Translations under genes and position numbers: made by a program
Notes under the pieces: generated by a model
The model's input: the letters and a program-made list of their open reading frames with translations, nothing else
Told to the model about the DNA's origin: nothing
Database searches by the model: none
Assembly (NCBI GenBank): GCA_001918155.1
Contig: MNFJ01000021.1
Location: 1 to 46,782, forward strand
Reading direction: 5' to 3'
Origin: Deltaproteobacteria bacterium 13_1_40CM_4_68_19
GTDB taxonomy: Bacteria; Myxococcota; Myxococcia; Myxococcales; 40CM-4-68-19
Length of the DNA: 46,782 nucleotides
Shown here: in pieces, positions 32,057 through 39,385 of the stretch
How positions within the stretch are numbered: the first letter of the stretch is position 1
Layout of the letters: the number at the start of each line of letters is the position of its first letter

Positions 32057-32554
32057 TTACCGGGGGTGTTTGAGTTCCTTGACCATGACGATCGCGTCCT
32101 CTCCCTCGTCGACGTAGTAGTTGGGACGCACCCCCACCGCGCGGTAATCGAAGTCCCGGTACAGCTCGAGCGCCGCCTGGTTGGAACGGCGCACCTCCAG
32201 GGTGAGCAAGGCCGCGCCCGCCTGGTGCGCGCGCCTCTCCGTCTCTCCCATCAGCGTGCACGCCACCCCCTTGCGCCGATGCTCCGGCCCCACCGCTACG
32301 TTCAGGATATGGACCTCGTCGTGCACCAACCAGTAGATGAGAAATCCGACGATCCGCTCGCTGCCCCTGCCGCTCGCGCTGGTCAGCGGCTCGACCGCGA
32401 CGAGGATGGTGCTCCAGTCGTGCTCCAACTCGCGCCGGAACAGCTCCGGTGACCAGGGATGCCGGAAGGCGGCGCGCTCGATCACCATCACCTCGTCGAG
32501 ATCAGCGCCCGTCATGCGCCGGATCTCGAGTCGCGGACGGGCCCGAACCGCCAT
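32057..32554 (-). CDS. rimI: Ribosomal-protein-alanine N-acetyltransferase RimI-like
   Basis: 165 residues, GNAT-fold acetyltransferase that in E. coli acetylates the N-terminus of ribosomal protein S18. Seen: IRRMTGADLDEVMVIERAAF, RHPWSPELFRREL, the acetyl-CoA loop VAVGPEHRRKGVACTLM, LTLEVRRSNQAALELYRDFD and YRAVGVRPNYYVDEGEDAIV, all typical of RimI. ATG 32554 comes 1 bp after the stop of the upstream SurA-N-like gene. No tsaB or tsaD is adjacent. Confidence 0.88.
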   Translation of the reverse strand: MAVRARPRLEIRRMTGADLDEVMVIERAAFRHPWSPELFRRELEHDWSTILVAVEPLTSASGRGSERIVGFLIYWLVHDEVHILNVAVGPEHRRKGVACTLMGETERRAHQAGAALLTLEVRRSNQAALELYRDFDYRAVGVRPNYYVDEGEDAIVMVKELKHPR

Positions 32555-32555
32555 C

Positions 32556-33209
32556 CTACTGCCCCGCCGCGACGGTCCCCTCGGCGTCGAGGGGATCGAG
32601 CACGCGCACCGTCGCGCGCCGGCGCAGATCGGCCAGCAGCTCGCGCAGCAGGCGCTGGTATTTCTCCTGCGCGAGCTGTTCCCGCAGCTGCTCCCGCTGC
32701 GCCTCGGTCAGGTTCTTTCCTCGCGCCGCCTCCCCCAGCTCGCTGTCGCGAAGCTGCGCCGCCAGCTTCAGCCGGTTGTCCAGGTAGCGCGCGACGCGCA
32801 GCTCGCGGGCGAGAATGGTCCCGATCTCGTCGTCCGTCAGCTCGACGGAGCGGACGAACGCGTCGTACTCGGTGCGCGAGGGAAAGAGCGCGCGCAGCTT
32901 CGCCAGCAGCGACTCGACCTCGCCCGGCTCGAGATCGAACAGCTTCAGCCGCTGCATCTCCGAGAGCACGATGCGCTCCTCGATGGTCTTGCGCAGGGAA
33001 GCCGCCAGGATGCGCCGGTCGAGCGGAACGTTCGCGGCGGACGCACCCTGCGCCTCGACCAGCCGCACGCGCGTCTCCGCGGCCACCTCGGAGAGCGTGA
33101 TCGAGTGCGCATCGACCACGGCCACCACCTCGTCGAGCAGCTGGCGGTCCGCCGCGCGCGCGCTGAAGGCGGCGGCAGCGGTGAGCAGGGCGACGGGAAG
33201 CGCTCTCAC
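32556..33209 (-). CDS. SurA N-terminal-like periplasmic chaperone domain protein
   Basis: 217 residues from GTG 33209 (product MRALPVALLTAAAAFSARAA, a clear signal peptide). The mature part resembles the SurA_N chaperone domain: LLDEVVAVVDAHSITLSEVA, RKTIEERIVLSEMQRLKLFD, EVESLLAKLRALFPSRTEYD and helical ELTDDEIGTILARELRVARY. No parvulin PPIase domain follows, so it would be chaperone-only if it is related to SurA. An in-frame ATG at 33239 would place extra residues before the signal. Coupled to rimI; divergent from dnaJ. Confidence 0.78.
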   Translation of the reverse strand: MRALPVALLTAAAAFSARAADRQLLDEVVAVVDAHSITLSEVAAETRVRLVEAQGASAANVPLDRRILAASLRKTIEERIVLSEMQRLKLFDLEPGEVESLLAKLRALFPSRTEYDAFVRSVELTDDEIGTILARELRVARYLDNRLKLAAQLRDSELGEAARGKNLTEAQREQLREQLAQEKYQRLLRELLADLRRRATVRVLDPLDAEGTVAAGQ

Positions 33210-33259
33210 ACCGGGATGGTAACAGATGGCGCCCGGCAACGGGCAATTCGCCGCTCGAT

Positions 33260-33288
33260 TTGACCACCTCGCGCCAGGTGGTTACGGT
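33260..33288 (+). promoter_or_regulatory. dnaJ promoter with operator-like inverted repeat
   Basis: TTGACC (33260-33265), 17-bp spacer, TACGGT (33283-33288). Inside it lies a perfect 7-bp inverted repeat ACCACCT (33263-33269) and AGGTGGT (33276-33282). The -10 ends 10 bp before the ATG and no SD is seen. The repeat is not a CIRCE element. Confidence 0.5.
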
Positions 33289-33298
33289 CGCCCCTGTG

Positions 33299-34417
33299 AT
33301 GAAAGATCCGTACTCCGCCCTCGGCGTGTCGAAGACGGCGTCGGCGGAAGAGATCAAGAAGGCCTACCGGAAGCTGGCGAAGAAGCTGCATCCGGACATG
33401 AATCCGGGCGACAAGAAGGCGGAGGAGCGGTTCAAGGAGGTCTCCGCCGCCTTCGAGATCCTCGGCGACCCGAAGAAGCGCTCGCTCTACGACGAGTTCG
33501 GCGAGATCTCGACTCGCCCGGGATTCGACGAGCAGAAGGCGCGCGAGTTCCAGCGGCAGGCGCGGGCGGGTGGTTTCGGCGGCGGCGGATTCGATCCCTC
33601 GGACCTCGGCTCGATGTTCGAGGACCTGCTCGGCAGGCGCCGGGGCGCGCGGACGCGCCGCTCGCCGCCGGAGCGCATTCCGGGTGAAGACATCGAGGCA
33701 GCCATCGAGGTGGACCTGCGCGACGCGGTGCTCGGCGCCGAGCGGGAGATCTCCGTCAACCGGCCTGTGCGGTGCCCCGAATGCAAGGGCAGCGGCGCGC
33801 GCCCCGGCAGCCGGCCGCAGACCTGCCCTCAATGCGGAGGGTCGGGCGAGATCCTCATGGGCGGCGTCTTCAGCACGCCTTGTCCGCGCTGCCAGGGAGA
33901 GGGCACCATCCGCGAACCCTGCCCCCGATGCGGCGGCGAGGGCACCGTCCCCGAGATCACGCGCCTGAAGGTGAAGATTCCCCCGGGCGTGGAGACCGGC
34001 TCGCGCGTGCGGCTCCCTGGACAGGGCGGACCCGGCCAGCGCGGAGGGGAACCCGGCGATCTGTACCTGCGCATCACGGTCCGGGAGCACCCGTCCGTGC
34101 GCGTGCAGGGGCGCGATCTCCTGCTGGACCTTCCCATCACCGCGGCCGAGGCGCTCGCCGGGGCGGAGGTCACCGCGCCGACCTTCGAGGGGCCGGTGAA
34201 GCTGAAGATCCCGCCCGGCTCGCAGAGCGGCCGCAAGCTGCGCCTGCGCGGGCGGGGGCTTCCGGCGCTGAAAGGCGGCGCCACGGGCGCGCCGAGGGGC
34301 GACCTGTACGCCGTTCTGCAGATCGTGCTGCCGCAGGACTCGCCTCAGGCGCGCGAGGCGGCCACGCTGCTGCAGCAGCTGTACAAAAACGACGTGCGCA
34401 AGGACGTCGTGCTGTAG
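33299..34417 (+). CDS. dnaJ: Chaperone DnaJ (type I, full length)
   Basis: 372 residues. J-domain 1-70 with LHPDMNPGD (the HPD that stimulates DnaK), a short Gly/Phe stretch (GGFGGGGFDPSDLG), then four zinc-finger repeats CPECKGSG, CPQCGGSG, CPRCQGEG and CPRCGGEG (about residues 157-215). The C-terminal substrate-binding domains follow (VKIPPGVETGSRVRLPGQGG, LPITAAEALAGAEV). All four repeats make it type I. No dnaK or grpE neighbours, so it could be an additional DnaJ or the main one. ATG 33299; GTG 33296 is possible. Confidence 0.93.
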   Translation: MKDPYSALGVSKTASAEEIKKAYRKLAKKLHPDMNPGDKKAEERFKEVSAAFEILGDPKKRSLYDEFGEISTRPGFDEQKAREFQRQARAGGFGGGGFDPSDLGSMFEDLLGRRRGARTRRSPPERIPGEDIEAAIEVDLRDAVLGAEREISVNRPVRCPECKGSGARPGSRPQTCPQCGGSGEILMGGVFSTPCPRCQGEGTIREPCPRCGGEGTVPEITRLKVKIPPGVETGSRVRLPGQGGPGQRGGEPGDLYLRITVREHPSVRVQGRDLLLDLPITAAEALAGAEVTAPTFEGPVKLKIPPGSQSGRKLRLRGRGLPALKGGATGAPRGDLYAVLQIVLPQDSPQAREAATLLQQLYKNDVRKDVVL

Positions 34418-34427
34418 AAGGGCGCCC

Positions 34428-35156
34428 ATGGGATTGCTCGACATGCTCGGGATGGGCGGGCCGGAAGGCAAGGTCCGGCGCCTGCAGAAGAAGGCCAGCG
34501 CCAAGTTCGGGCCCGCCGAAAACCGTCAGGGCGCCATCGAGGAGCTCGGCGCCCTGAAGACCGAAGCCGCTGTCGAGGCACTGCTGATGCGGTACACGTT
34601 CCGCGTCGATCCCGGGATCACCGACGACGAAGAGAAAGCGCGCGTGCTCGCCCTGATCACGCAGGCCGGCGACGTCGCCCTGGGCCCGGTGAAGCGCTTC
34701 ATCTCCAGCCGCGACGAGATCTCCTGGCCGCTGCGGGCCCTGGAGGGCCTCCTGCCCGCGGCAGACGTCGTGAAGTTCCTGGTCGAAGTGGCACGGAAGG
34801 TCGGCGGCGAGTACAGCCGGGTCCCGGAGAAGAAGGCCCTGCTCCTGCATGCGCTCTCGGCGCACAAGTCGTCCGAGATCGCTCCCGCGGTGCTGCCGTT
34901 TCTCGACGACATGGACGACGAGGTGCAGATCGCCGCGGCGGAGGTGATCGTGCGCCAGCAGGACCCGGTCGGACGCGAGCCGTTGATCCAGCATTTTCTC
35001 AAGGCGCACGAGGGCAGCAACGCCCGCGTGCGCGAGGCACTGGCCGGACTGCTCGCGGATTCCGGCTGGGATGTCAAAGGCTACACGCCGAAAGTCGAGG
35101 CTGCGCTGCCGCAAGGCTACAAGCTCGATTCGCGCGGGAAGCTGGCGCGCAAGTAG
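34428..35156 (+). CDS. HEAT-repeat-like protein, conserved
   Basis: 242 residues; ATG 34428 with GAAGGG upstream and 10 bp after dnaJ, so likely co-transcribed. All-helical with HEAT/PBS-lyase-like units: GAIEELGALKTEAAVEALLM, PLRALEGLLPAADVVKFLVE, AVLPFLDDMDDEVQIAAAEV and ARVREALAGLLADSGW. No enzyme motif or membrane segment, so it is probably a cytoplasmic scaffold. A role with DnaJ in folding is suggested by position only. Confidence 0.75.
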   Translation: MGLLDMLGMGGPEGKVRRLQKKASAKFGPAENRQGAIEELGALKTEAAVEALLMRYTFRVDPGITDDEEKARVLALITQAGDVALGPVKRFISSRDEISWPLRALEGLLPAADVVKFLVEVARKVGGEYSRVPEKKALLLHALSAHKSSEIAPAVLPFLDDMDDEVQIAAAEVIVRQQDPVGREPLIQHFLKAHEGSNARVREALAGLLADSGWDVKGYTPKVEAALPQGYKLDSRGKLARK

Positions 35157-35236
35157 GCAGACTCCCAGGGGCTCGCTCGCCTGGAAGGGCTCCAGGGATT
35201 CCCAACCGCGCGGCGGGTGAGCACCTTCTCGCCCGC

Positions 35237-35398
35237 ATGCTCTTCCTGCTGCTCGCCTCCATGCTCGGCGCCCGGCTCGCTGAGCACGCGCACTTTGCCG
35301 CGGGGCTGCACTCGGTGCGGCAGCTCTCGCGGACGGCGATAGACGATTGCTCGGGTTTCGTGCGCACCATCTACGCGCGCGAGGGGTGGATTAGAGTA
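35237..35398 (+). pseudogene. Truncated CHAP/NlpC-type peptidase remnant
   Basis: The frame from ATG 35237 encodes a hydrophobic start (MLFLLLASMLGARLAEHAHF) and then RTAIDDCSGFVRTIYAREG, which matches the nucleophile-Cys segment of NlpC/P60 and CHAP cell-wall hydrolases (D-C-S-G-F-V). After about residue 53 (W-I) the similarity stops; the remaining codons before the Clp start are low-complexity basic text. No His or following catalytic residues are present, so the gene is broken. The 35157-35236 stretch upstream shows nothing further. Confidence 0.6.
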
Positions 35399-35435
35399 GC
35401 TTGCCGCTTGCGCGGGAAGATCCCTGTAAGCGAGG

Positions 35436-37805
35436 ATGCCGGCATCGATGGCCCTCGACTCCGCAGAGCTCGCGCAGATCGCCGCAGAAGCGCAGGACAT
35501 CGCCAAGAACGCCGGCCAGCCTCCCGGAACGCAACACCTCTTGCTCGCCACATTCACGGTGCCCGGCCCCGCGGACGTGCTGCTGCGCGAGCGCGGCTGC
35601 GACGAAGACCGCGTGCTCGCCGAGCTCGCCGCTGACGGCAAGTCCCCCGGAGAGCCGGCGGACTCCTTCGGCGACGCGTTGGAGCGAGCGCGCCAGCTCG
35701 CGCTCGACTGTGGAAACGCGCGCGTCGGGGGCCTCCATCTTCTCATCGCGCTCACCCGCCTTTCCCGCAGCTCGGCTGCGCACCTGCTGGAGAAGACCGC
35801 CGCGCCCGTCGCTTCCCTCCGCACCACGGCGCTCGGCTATCTCACCGGGGCCATCCCGCGGCGCCGGGAAGCCGCCATGCCCGCGCCGCGTGCGGCCGAC
35901 ATCGGGCGACCCGTCGCCGCGCAGCGGTCGGCGGCGCCGGTGCGGGTCGCCACGCTTCCTCCGGCCGAGGAACCCGAGCGCAGATCCGAACCCGGACCCG
36001 TGCCCGAACCGGATGGGGCGCCGGCGCGCTCCCTCCTCGATCCGCGGGAGTTTCCCTGGCTCGCCGCGCACGCGCGCAATCTCACGGCGCTCGCCGAGGA
36101 AGGAAAGCTCGATCCCGCCCTGGGCCGTGAGAGAGAGACGGAGGAGCTCCTCGACATCCTCGGCAAGCGGCGGGCGAACAATCCGGTCCTCGTCGGCGAA
36201 GCCGGAGTGGGCAAGACCGCCATCGTCGAGGGGCTTGCGCTGCGGATCCTGGGCAGCGAGCGCCTCCTGCTCCAGCTCGACGTGAGCGGTCTCGTCGCTG
36301 GAACCCAGCTCCGCGGCTCGTTCAGCGAGCGCCTGATCGGGATCAAGGACGAGGTCAGGCGCGCCGAGGGGCGCTTCATCGTCTTCATCGACGAGCTGCA
36401 CATGCTGATCGGCGCGGGCGCGGCCGGCGAGGGGCCGCAGGACGCCGCGAACGAGCTGAAGGCGGCCCTCGCGCGCGGCGAGTTTCCTTGCGTCGGCGCG
36501 ACCACGCACGATGAGTTCCGCAAGCACATCCAGGGCGACCCGGCGTTGGAACGCCGCTTCGTGCCGGTGCTCGTGCGCGAGCCGTCGCCCGCGGATGCGG
36601 CGCGGATCCTGCGAGGAGCGGCCCCGCAGTACGAGGCGCACCATCAAGTCTGCTTCCTTCCCGATGCATTGGAGGCCGCGGCGCAGCTCACGGCGCGGTA
36701 CGTCCGCGACCGGTACCTGCCGGACAAGGCCTTCGCGGCGATGGATCTGGCCGGCTCGCGGGCGCGGCGCGAAGGGCGCAGCGAGGTTTCGCGCGAGGAT
36801 GTCGCGCGGGCGGTGGCGAGGATGGCGGGGTTGCCCGAGGACCGCCTGCTGCAGCCCGACGGCGAGCGCTTCCTCAGCCTCGAACGGCGCCTCGCCGCCC
36901 GGATCGTGGGACACGAGCGCAACATCTCCGCCATCGCCCGGGCCGTGCGCCGCAACTACGCCGGGTTTTCCGCGCAGCGACCGCTCGCCTCGTTCTTCTT
37001 CTGCGGTCCCTCTGGCGTGGGAAAGACCGAGACGGCGCGCGCGCTCGCCGACGAGCTGTTCGACGGCGCGCTGGTGCGCATCGATCTCTCCGAGTACGCC
37101 GAGCCGCACACGGCGGCGCGCCTGGTCGGCGCGCCTCCCGGATACGTCGGCTACGGCGAGGGTGGCCAGCTCACCGAGGCGGTCCGACGCAGGCCGGCGT
37201 CGGTCGTCCTTCTCGACGAGGCGGAAAAGGCGCACCTGGCGGTGCTCCAGCTCTTGCTCCAGGTGCTCGACGAGGGGCAACTCACCGATGGCCGCGGCCG
37301 CCGGATCGACTTCTCCGGCGCCGTCGTGATCCTCACCAGCAACCTCGGCGCCGGGGCATTCGCCGCCGAAGGGCAGCGCCCGATGGGATTTGCGCACCCC
37401 GTGGATTCCTCCTCCGAGAAGACGGAGCCGCAGGCGCTGCGCGCGCTGGAGCAGGCGCGAGGGGGGTTCCCGCCCGAGCTCTGGGGACGGCTCGACGAGA
37501 AGCTGGTGTTCGCGCCGCTCGCGCGAGGCGAGGTGGGGCGCATCGCGCAGCTGCTGCTCGAAGGCAGCTCGCGCCGCCTCTGGGACGAGCGGCGGATCGC
37601 CTTCCGCATCGGGCCCGGATTGGTCGAGCACCTGATCTCCGCGGGCGGGTACCAGATCGCGCTCGGCGCGCGGCCGATGCGCCAGGTGATCCAGCGGCTG
37701 GTGGAGTCACCGCTCGCGGACGAGATCCTCGCCGGGCGGGTGAAGAGCGGCGAGACCCTGCTGGCATGCGCCAGCGGATCCGGCGTGGAGTTCCGGCGGG
37801 AATGA
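35436..37805 (+). CDS. ClpA-like AAA+ unfoldase
   Basis: 789 residues. An N-terminal Clp_N repeat pair (AQIAAEAQDIAKNAGQPPGT) is followed by a Pro-rich linker, then D1 with Walker A GEAGVGKT (about 255-262) and Walker B FIVFIDELH, and D2 with GPSGVGKTET (about 525) and VVLLDEAEKAH. No coiled-coil M domain separates D1 from D2, unlike ClpB or ClpC. The D2 loop RPMGFAH (Met-Gly-Phe at 650-652) sits where ClpA has IGL and ClpX has IGF, the ClpP-docking tripeptide. A ClpP-partner unfoldase is therefore the best reading. No clpS or clpP is adjacent. Start could be 35436 or ATG 35448, which is better spaced from GAGG. Confidence 0.9.
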   Translation: MPASMALDSAELAQIAAEAQDIAKNAGQPPGTQHLLLATFTVPGPADVLLRERGCDEDRVLAELAADGKSPGEPADSFGDALERARQLALDCGNARVGGLHLLIALTRLSRSSAAHLLEKTAAPVASLRTTALGYLTGAIPRRREAAMPAPRAADIGRPVAAQRSAAPVRVATLPPAEEPERRSEPGPVPEPDGAPARSLLDPREFPWLAAHARNLTALAEEGKLDPALGRERETEELLDILGKRRANNPVLVGEAGVGKTAIVEGLALRILGSERLLLQLDVSGLVAGTQLRGSFSERLIGIKDEVRRAEGRFIVFIDELHMLIGAGAAGEGPQDAANELKAALARGEFPCVGATTHDEFRKHIQGDPALERRFVPVLVREPSPADAARILRGAAPQYEAHHQVCFLPDALEAAAQLTARYVRDRYLPDKAFAAMDLAGSRARREGRSEVSREDVARAVARMAGLPEDRLLQPDGERFLSLERRLAARIVGHERNISAIARAVRRNYAGFSAQRPLASFFFCGPSGVGKTETARALADELFDGALVRIDLSEYAEPHTAARLVGAPPGYVGYGEGGQLTEAVRRRPASVVLLDEAEKAHLAVLQLLLQVLDEGQLTDGRGRRIDFSGAVVILTSNLGAGAFAAEGQRPMGFAHPVDSSSEKTEPQALRALEQARGGFPPELWGRLDEKLVFAPLARGEVGRIAQLLLEGSSRRLWDERRIAFRIGPGLVEHLISAGGYQIALGARPMRQVIQRLVESPLADEILAGRVKSGETLLACASGSGVEFRRE

Positions 37806-38713
37806 TCCAGACTGCCGCAGTCCTCGGCGGCGGCGCCGTGGCGCGGGCGCTCCTCGAGGCCCTGCCCGGAGCAGGCGTGCGCGTCCTCGCGTCCTGGCAC
37901 CGTCGCAGCGGTCTGCAGCCGCCTCCGCTGCGCGACGTGGACATCGTGCTGCTGGCCGTCTCGGATCTCGCCATCGCCGAGGTCTGCGGGCGGATCGACG
38001 TCGGACCGGGGCAGCTCGTCGTCCACCTCGCCGGCGCGCTGGGTCTCTCGCCGCTCGTTTCCGCTCGCCGCCGCGGTGCGCGGACCGGATCGTTCCATCC
38101 TCTGCGTCCGTTCACCCGCGACGGAACCAGGGGGTTCGGTGGTTTCGCCGCCGGCATCTCCGCATCCGATGAGAGCGCGAGGGAAGACCTGGCGCAGCTC
38201 GCGGTCCGCCTGGGAATGACGCCGCTCTTGACTACCGACAAGTCGCGTCCGCTCTATCACGCCGCGGCGGTGCTCGCGGCCGGCGGGCAAGTTGCCCTCT
38301 TCGCCGAAGCGGTGCGCACGTTCCGCGAGGCCACGGGCCTCTCCGAGCCGCAAGCGCGCGCCGCCCTGCTGCCGCTTGCACTCGGGGCGCTGGAGAAGCT
38401 GTGGCACGAGCCGCCGGAACGGGCGATCACCGGCCCCGCTGCTCGGGGGGACCTGGAGACGGTCGCCTCCCACCGCAAAGCGCTCTCCGCCGACGTGCTC
38501 AGGCTCTACGATCAGCTCACCCGCGTCATCGCGCGGCTCAGAACACACCCGGCGGGAGCGCCCCCGGCACCGGGCCGAGCGAGCCGATCATCGCATCCAC
38601 GTCGTCGACGACCTCCGGCGGCGCGCCCATCGGCCAGCTCGCGACCGCCAGGGCCACGTAGTCCCCGGCCCGCACCACGGCGACCCGGCCGCGCACCTCG
38701 TCGGCGACGGTGA
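37802..38713 (+). CDS. Rossmann-like and DUF2520 domain protein
   Basis: 303 residues. N-terminal Rossmann fold (AAVLGGGAVARALLEALPGA), VDIVLLAVSDLAIAEVC, HLAGALGLSPLVSARRRGAR and TGSFHPLRPF, then the helical DUF2520 domain (LYHAAAVLAAGGQVALFAEA, ITGPAARGDLETVASHRKAL). Related to NADP-dependent oxidoreductases; substrate unknown. After about residue 247 the translation is Arg/Pro/Ser-rich and overlaps the convergent gene by about 176 bp, so the natural stop was probably lost near 38540. ATG 37802 overlaps the Clp stop. Confidence 0.82.
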   Translation: MIQTAAVLGGGAVARALLEALPGAGVRVLASWHRRSGLQPPPLRDVDIVLLAVSDLAIAEVCGRIDVGPGQLVVHLAGALGLSPLVSARRRGARTGSFHPLRPFTRDGTRGFGGFAAGISASDESAREDLAQLAVRLGMTPLLTTDKSRPLYHAAAVLAAGGQVALFAEAVRTFREATGLSEPQARAALLPLALGALEKLWHEPPERAITGPAARGDLETVASHRKALSADVLRLYDQLTRVIARLRTHPAGAPPAPGRASRSSHPRRRRPPAARPSASSRPPGPRSPRPAPRRPGRAPRRRR

Positions 38714-39113
38714 ACGAGAAGCCGTACGCCTCGCCTCCGCGCGCGAGCACGCGCTGCACGTCTTCCACGTGGACACGCGCTTCGCCGGCCAGGTTCTCCA
38801 TCAGCATGCGGGCGAGCAGGCGGATGTCATGGATCCCGTCGGCCGTCTGCACCACGAGCTGGGCACCGGTTTCCTGCGACATCGCCAGCAGGGGAACCGG
38901 CTCGCCGTCCGGTCCGCGAACGCCGCTGCGCAACATCCATCGCTCCGCCGCGGGGCGCTCGAGCGCGAAATGGCCCGTGCGGTCCTGCCACATCTTCGGC
39001 GGGGAAAGCCCGTGCCCGGGCTTCGGCGCGCGGCCCATCGGCGACGTCACGCGCGCCGGCAGGAGCGAGACGGCGAGCGAGAGCATGACCGCTCCGGCGA
39101 ATGCGGGAGACAT
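38538..39113 (-). CDS. Secreted protein of unknown function
   Basis: 191 residues from ATG 39113 (GTG 39134 in frame is an alternative). N-terminal signal (MSPAFAGAVMLSLAVSLLPA), then a possible PsbP/DUF1795-like alpha-beta domain: FALERPAAERWMLRSGVRGP, VPLLAMSQETGAQLVVQTAD, YGFSFTVADEVRGRVAVVRA and VALAVASWPMGAPPEVVDDV. The fold suggestion is weak. No partner is evident, with the palindromic element upstream and the DUF2520 gene downstream on the opposite strand. Confidence 0.7.
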   Translation of the reverse strand: MSPAFAGAVMLSLAVSLLPARVTSPMGRAPKPGHGLSPPKMWQDRTGHFALERPAAERWMLRSGVRGPDGEPVPLLAMSQETGAQLVVQTADGIHDIRLLARMLMENLAGEARVHVEDVQRVLARGGEAYGFSFTVADEVRGRVAVVRAGDYVALAVASWPMGAPPEVVDDVDAMIGSLGPVPGALPPGVF

Positions 39114-39144
39114 GGAGACACGGTCGCCACGCACGCGCGAAAAA

Positions 39145-39329
39145 GCTAGAGAGCCGAACCGCTTACCACCCGTCGCGAGGGCGCTGAGCCCTACGCCGAG
39201 GCGAGCGCCCGAGGAGCGAGCAGCGGATGCGTAGTCGACCTACGCAGAGCAGCGCAGTGACGAGGCCGTTCGCCGCAGGCCAGGGATCGGCGACCGCAGC
39301 AGGGTGCGTAAGCGGTTCGGCTCTCTAGC
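39145..39329. repeat. 185-bp palindromic element with 22-bp inverted termini (MITE/REP-like)
   Basis: Perfect 22-bp inverted repeats, 39145-39166 (GCTAGAGAGCCGAACC...) and 39308-39329 (...GGTTCGGCTCTCTAGC), surround 141 bp. The centre is TGCGTAG-TCGAC-CTACGCA at 39228-39246, and its midpoint 39237 is exactly that of the termini, so the whole is one dyad with imperfectly paired inner arms. The ends carry CTAG, a possible target-site duplication. No coding potential. It lies downstream of the HEAT gene 39386-41332 and upstream of the 39113 gene. Confidence 0.75.
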
Positions 39330-39385
39330 GGCTGCCGCACGGAGTGCGGCGATGCGGCAACGTTTTGGTCGCATCCACGAGCTGC

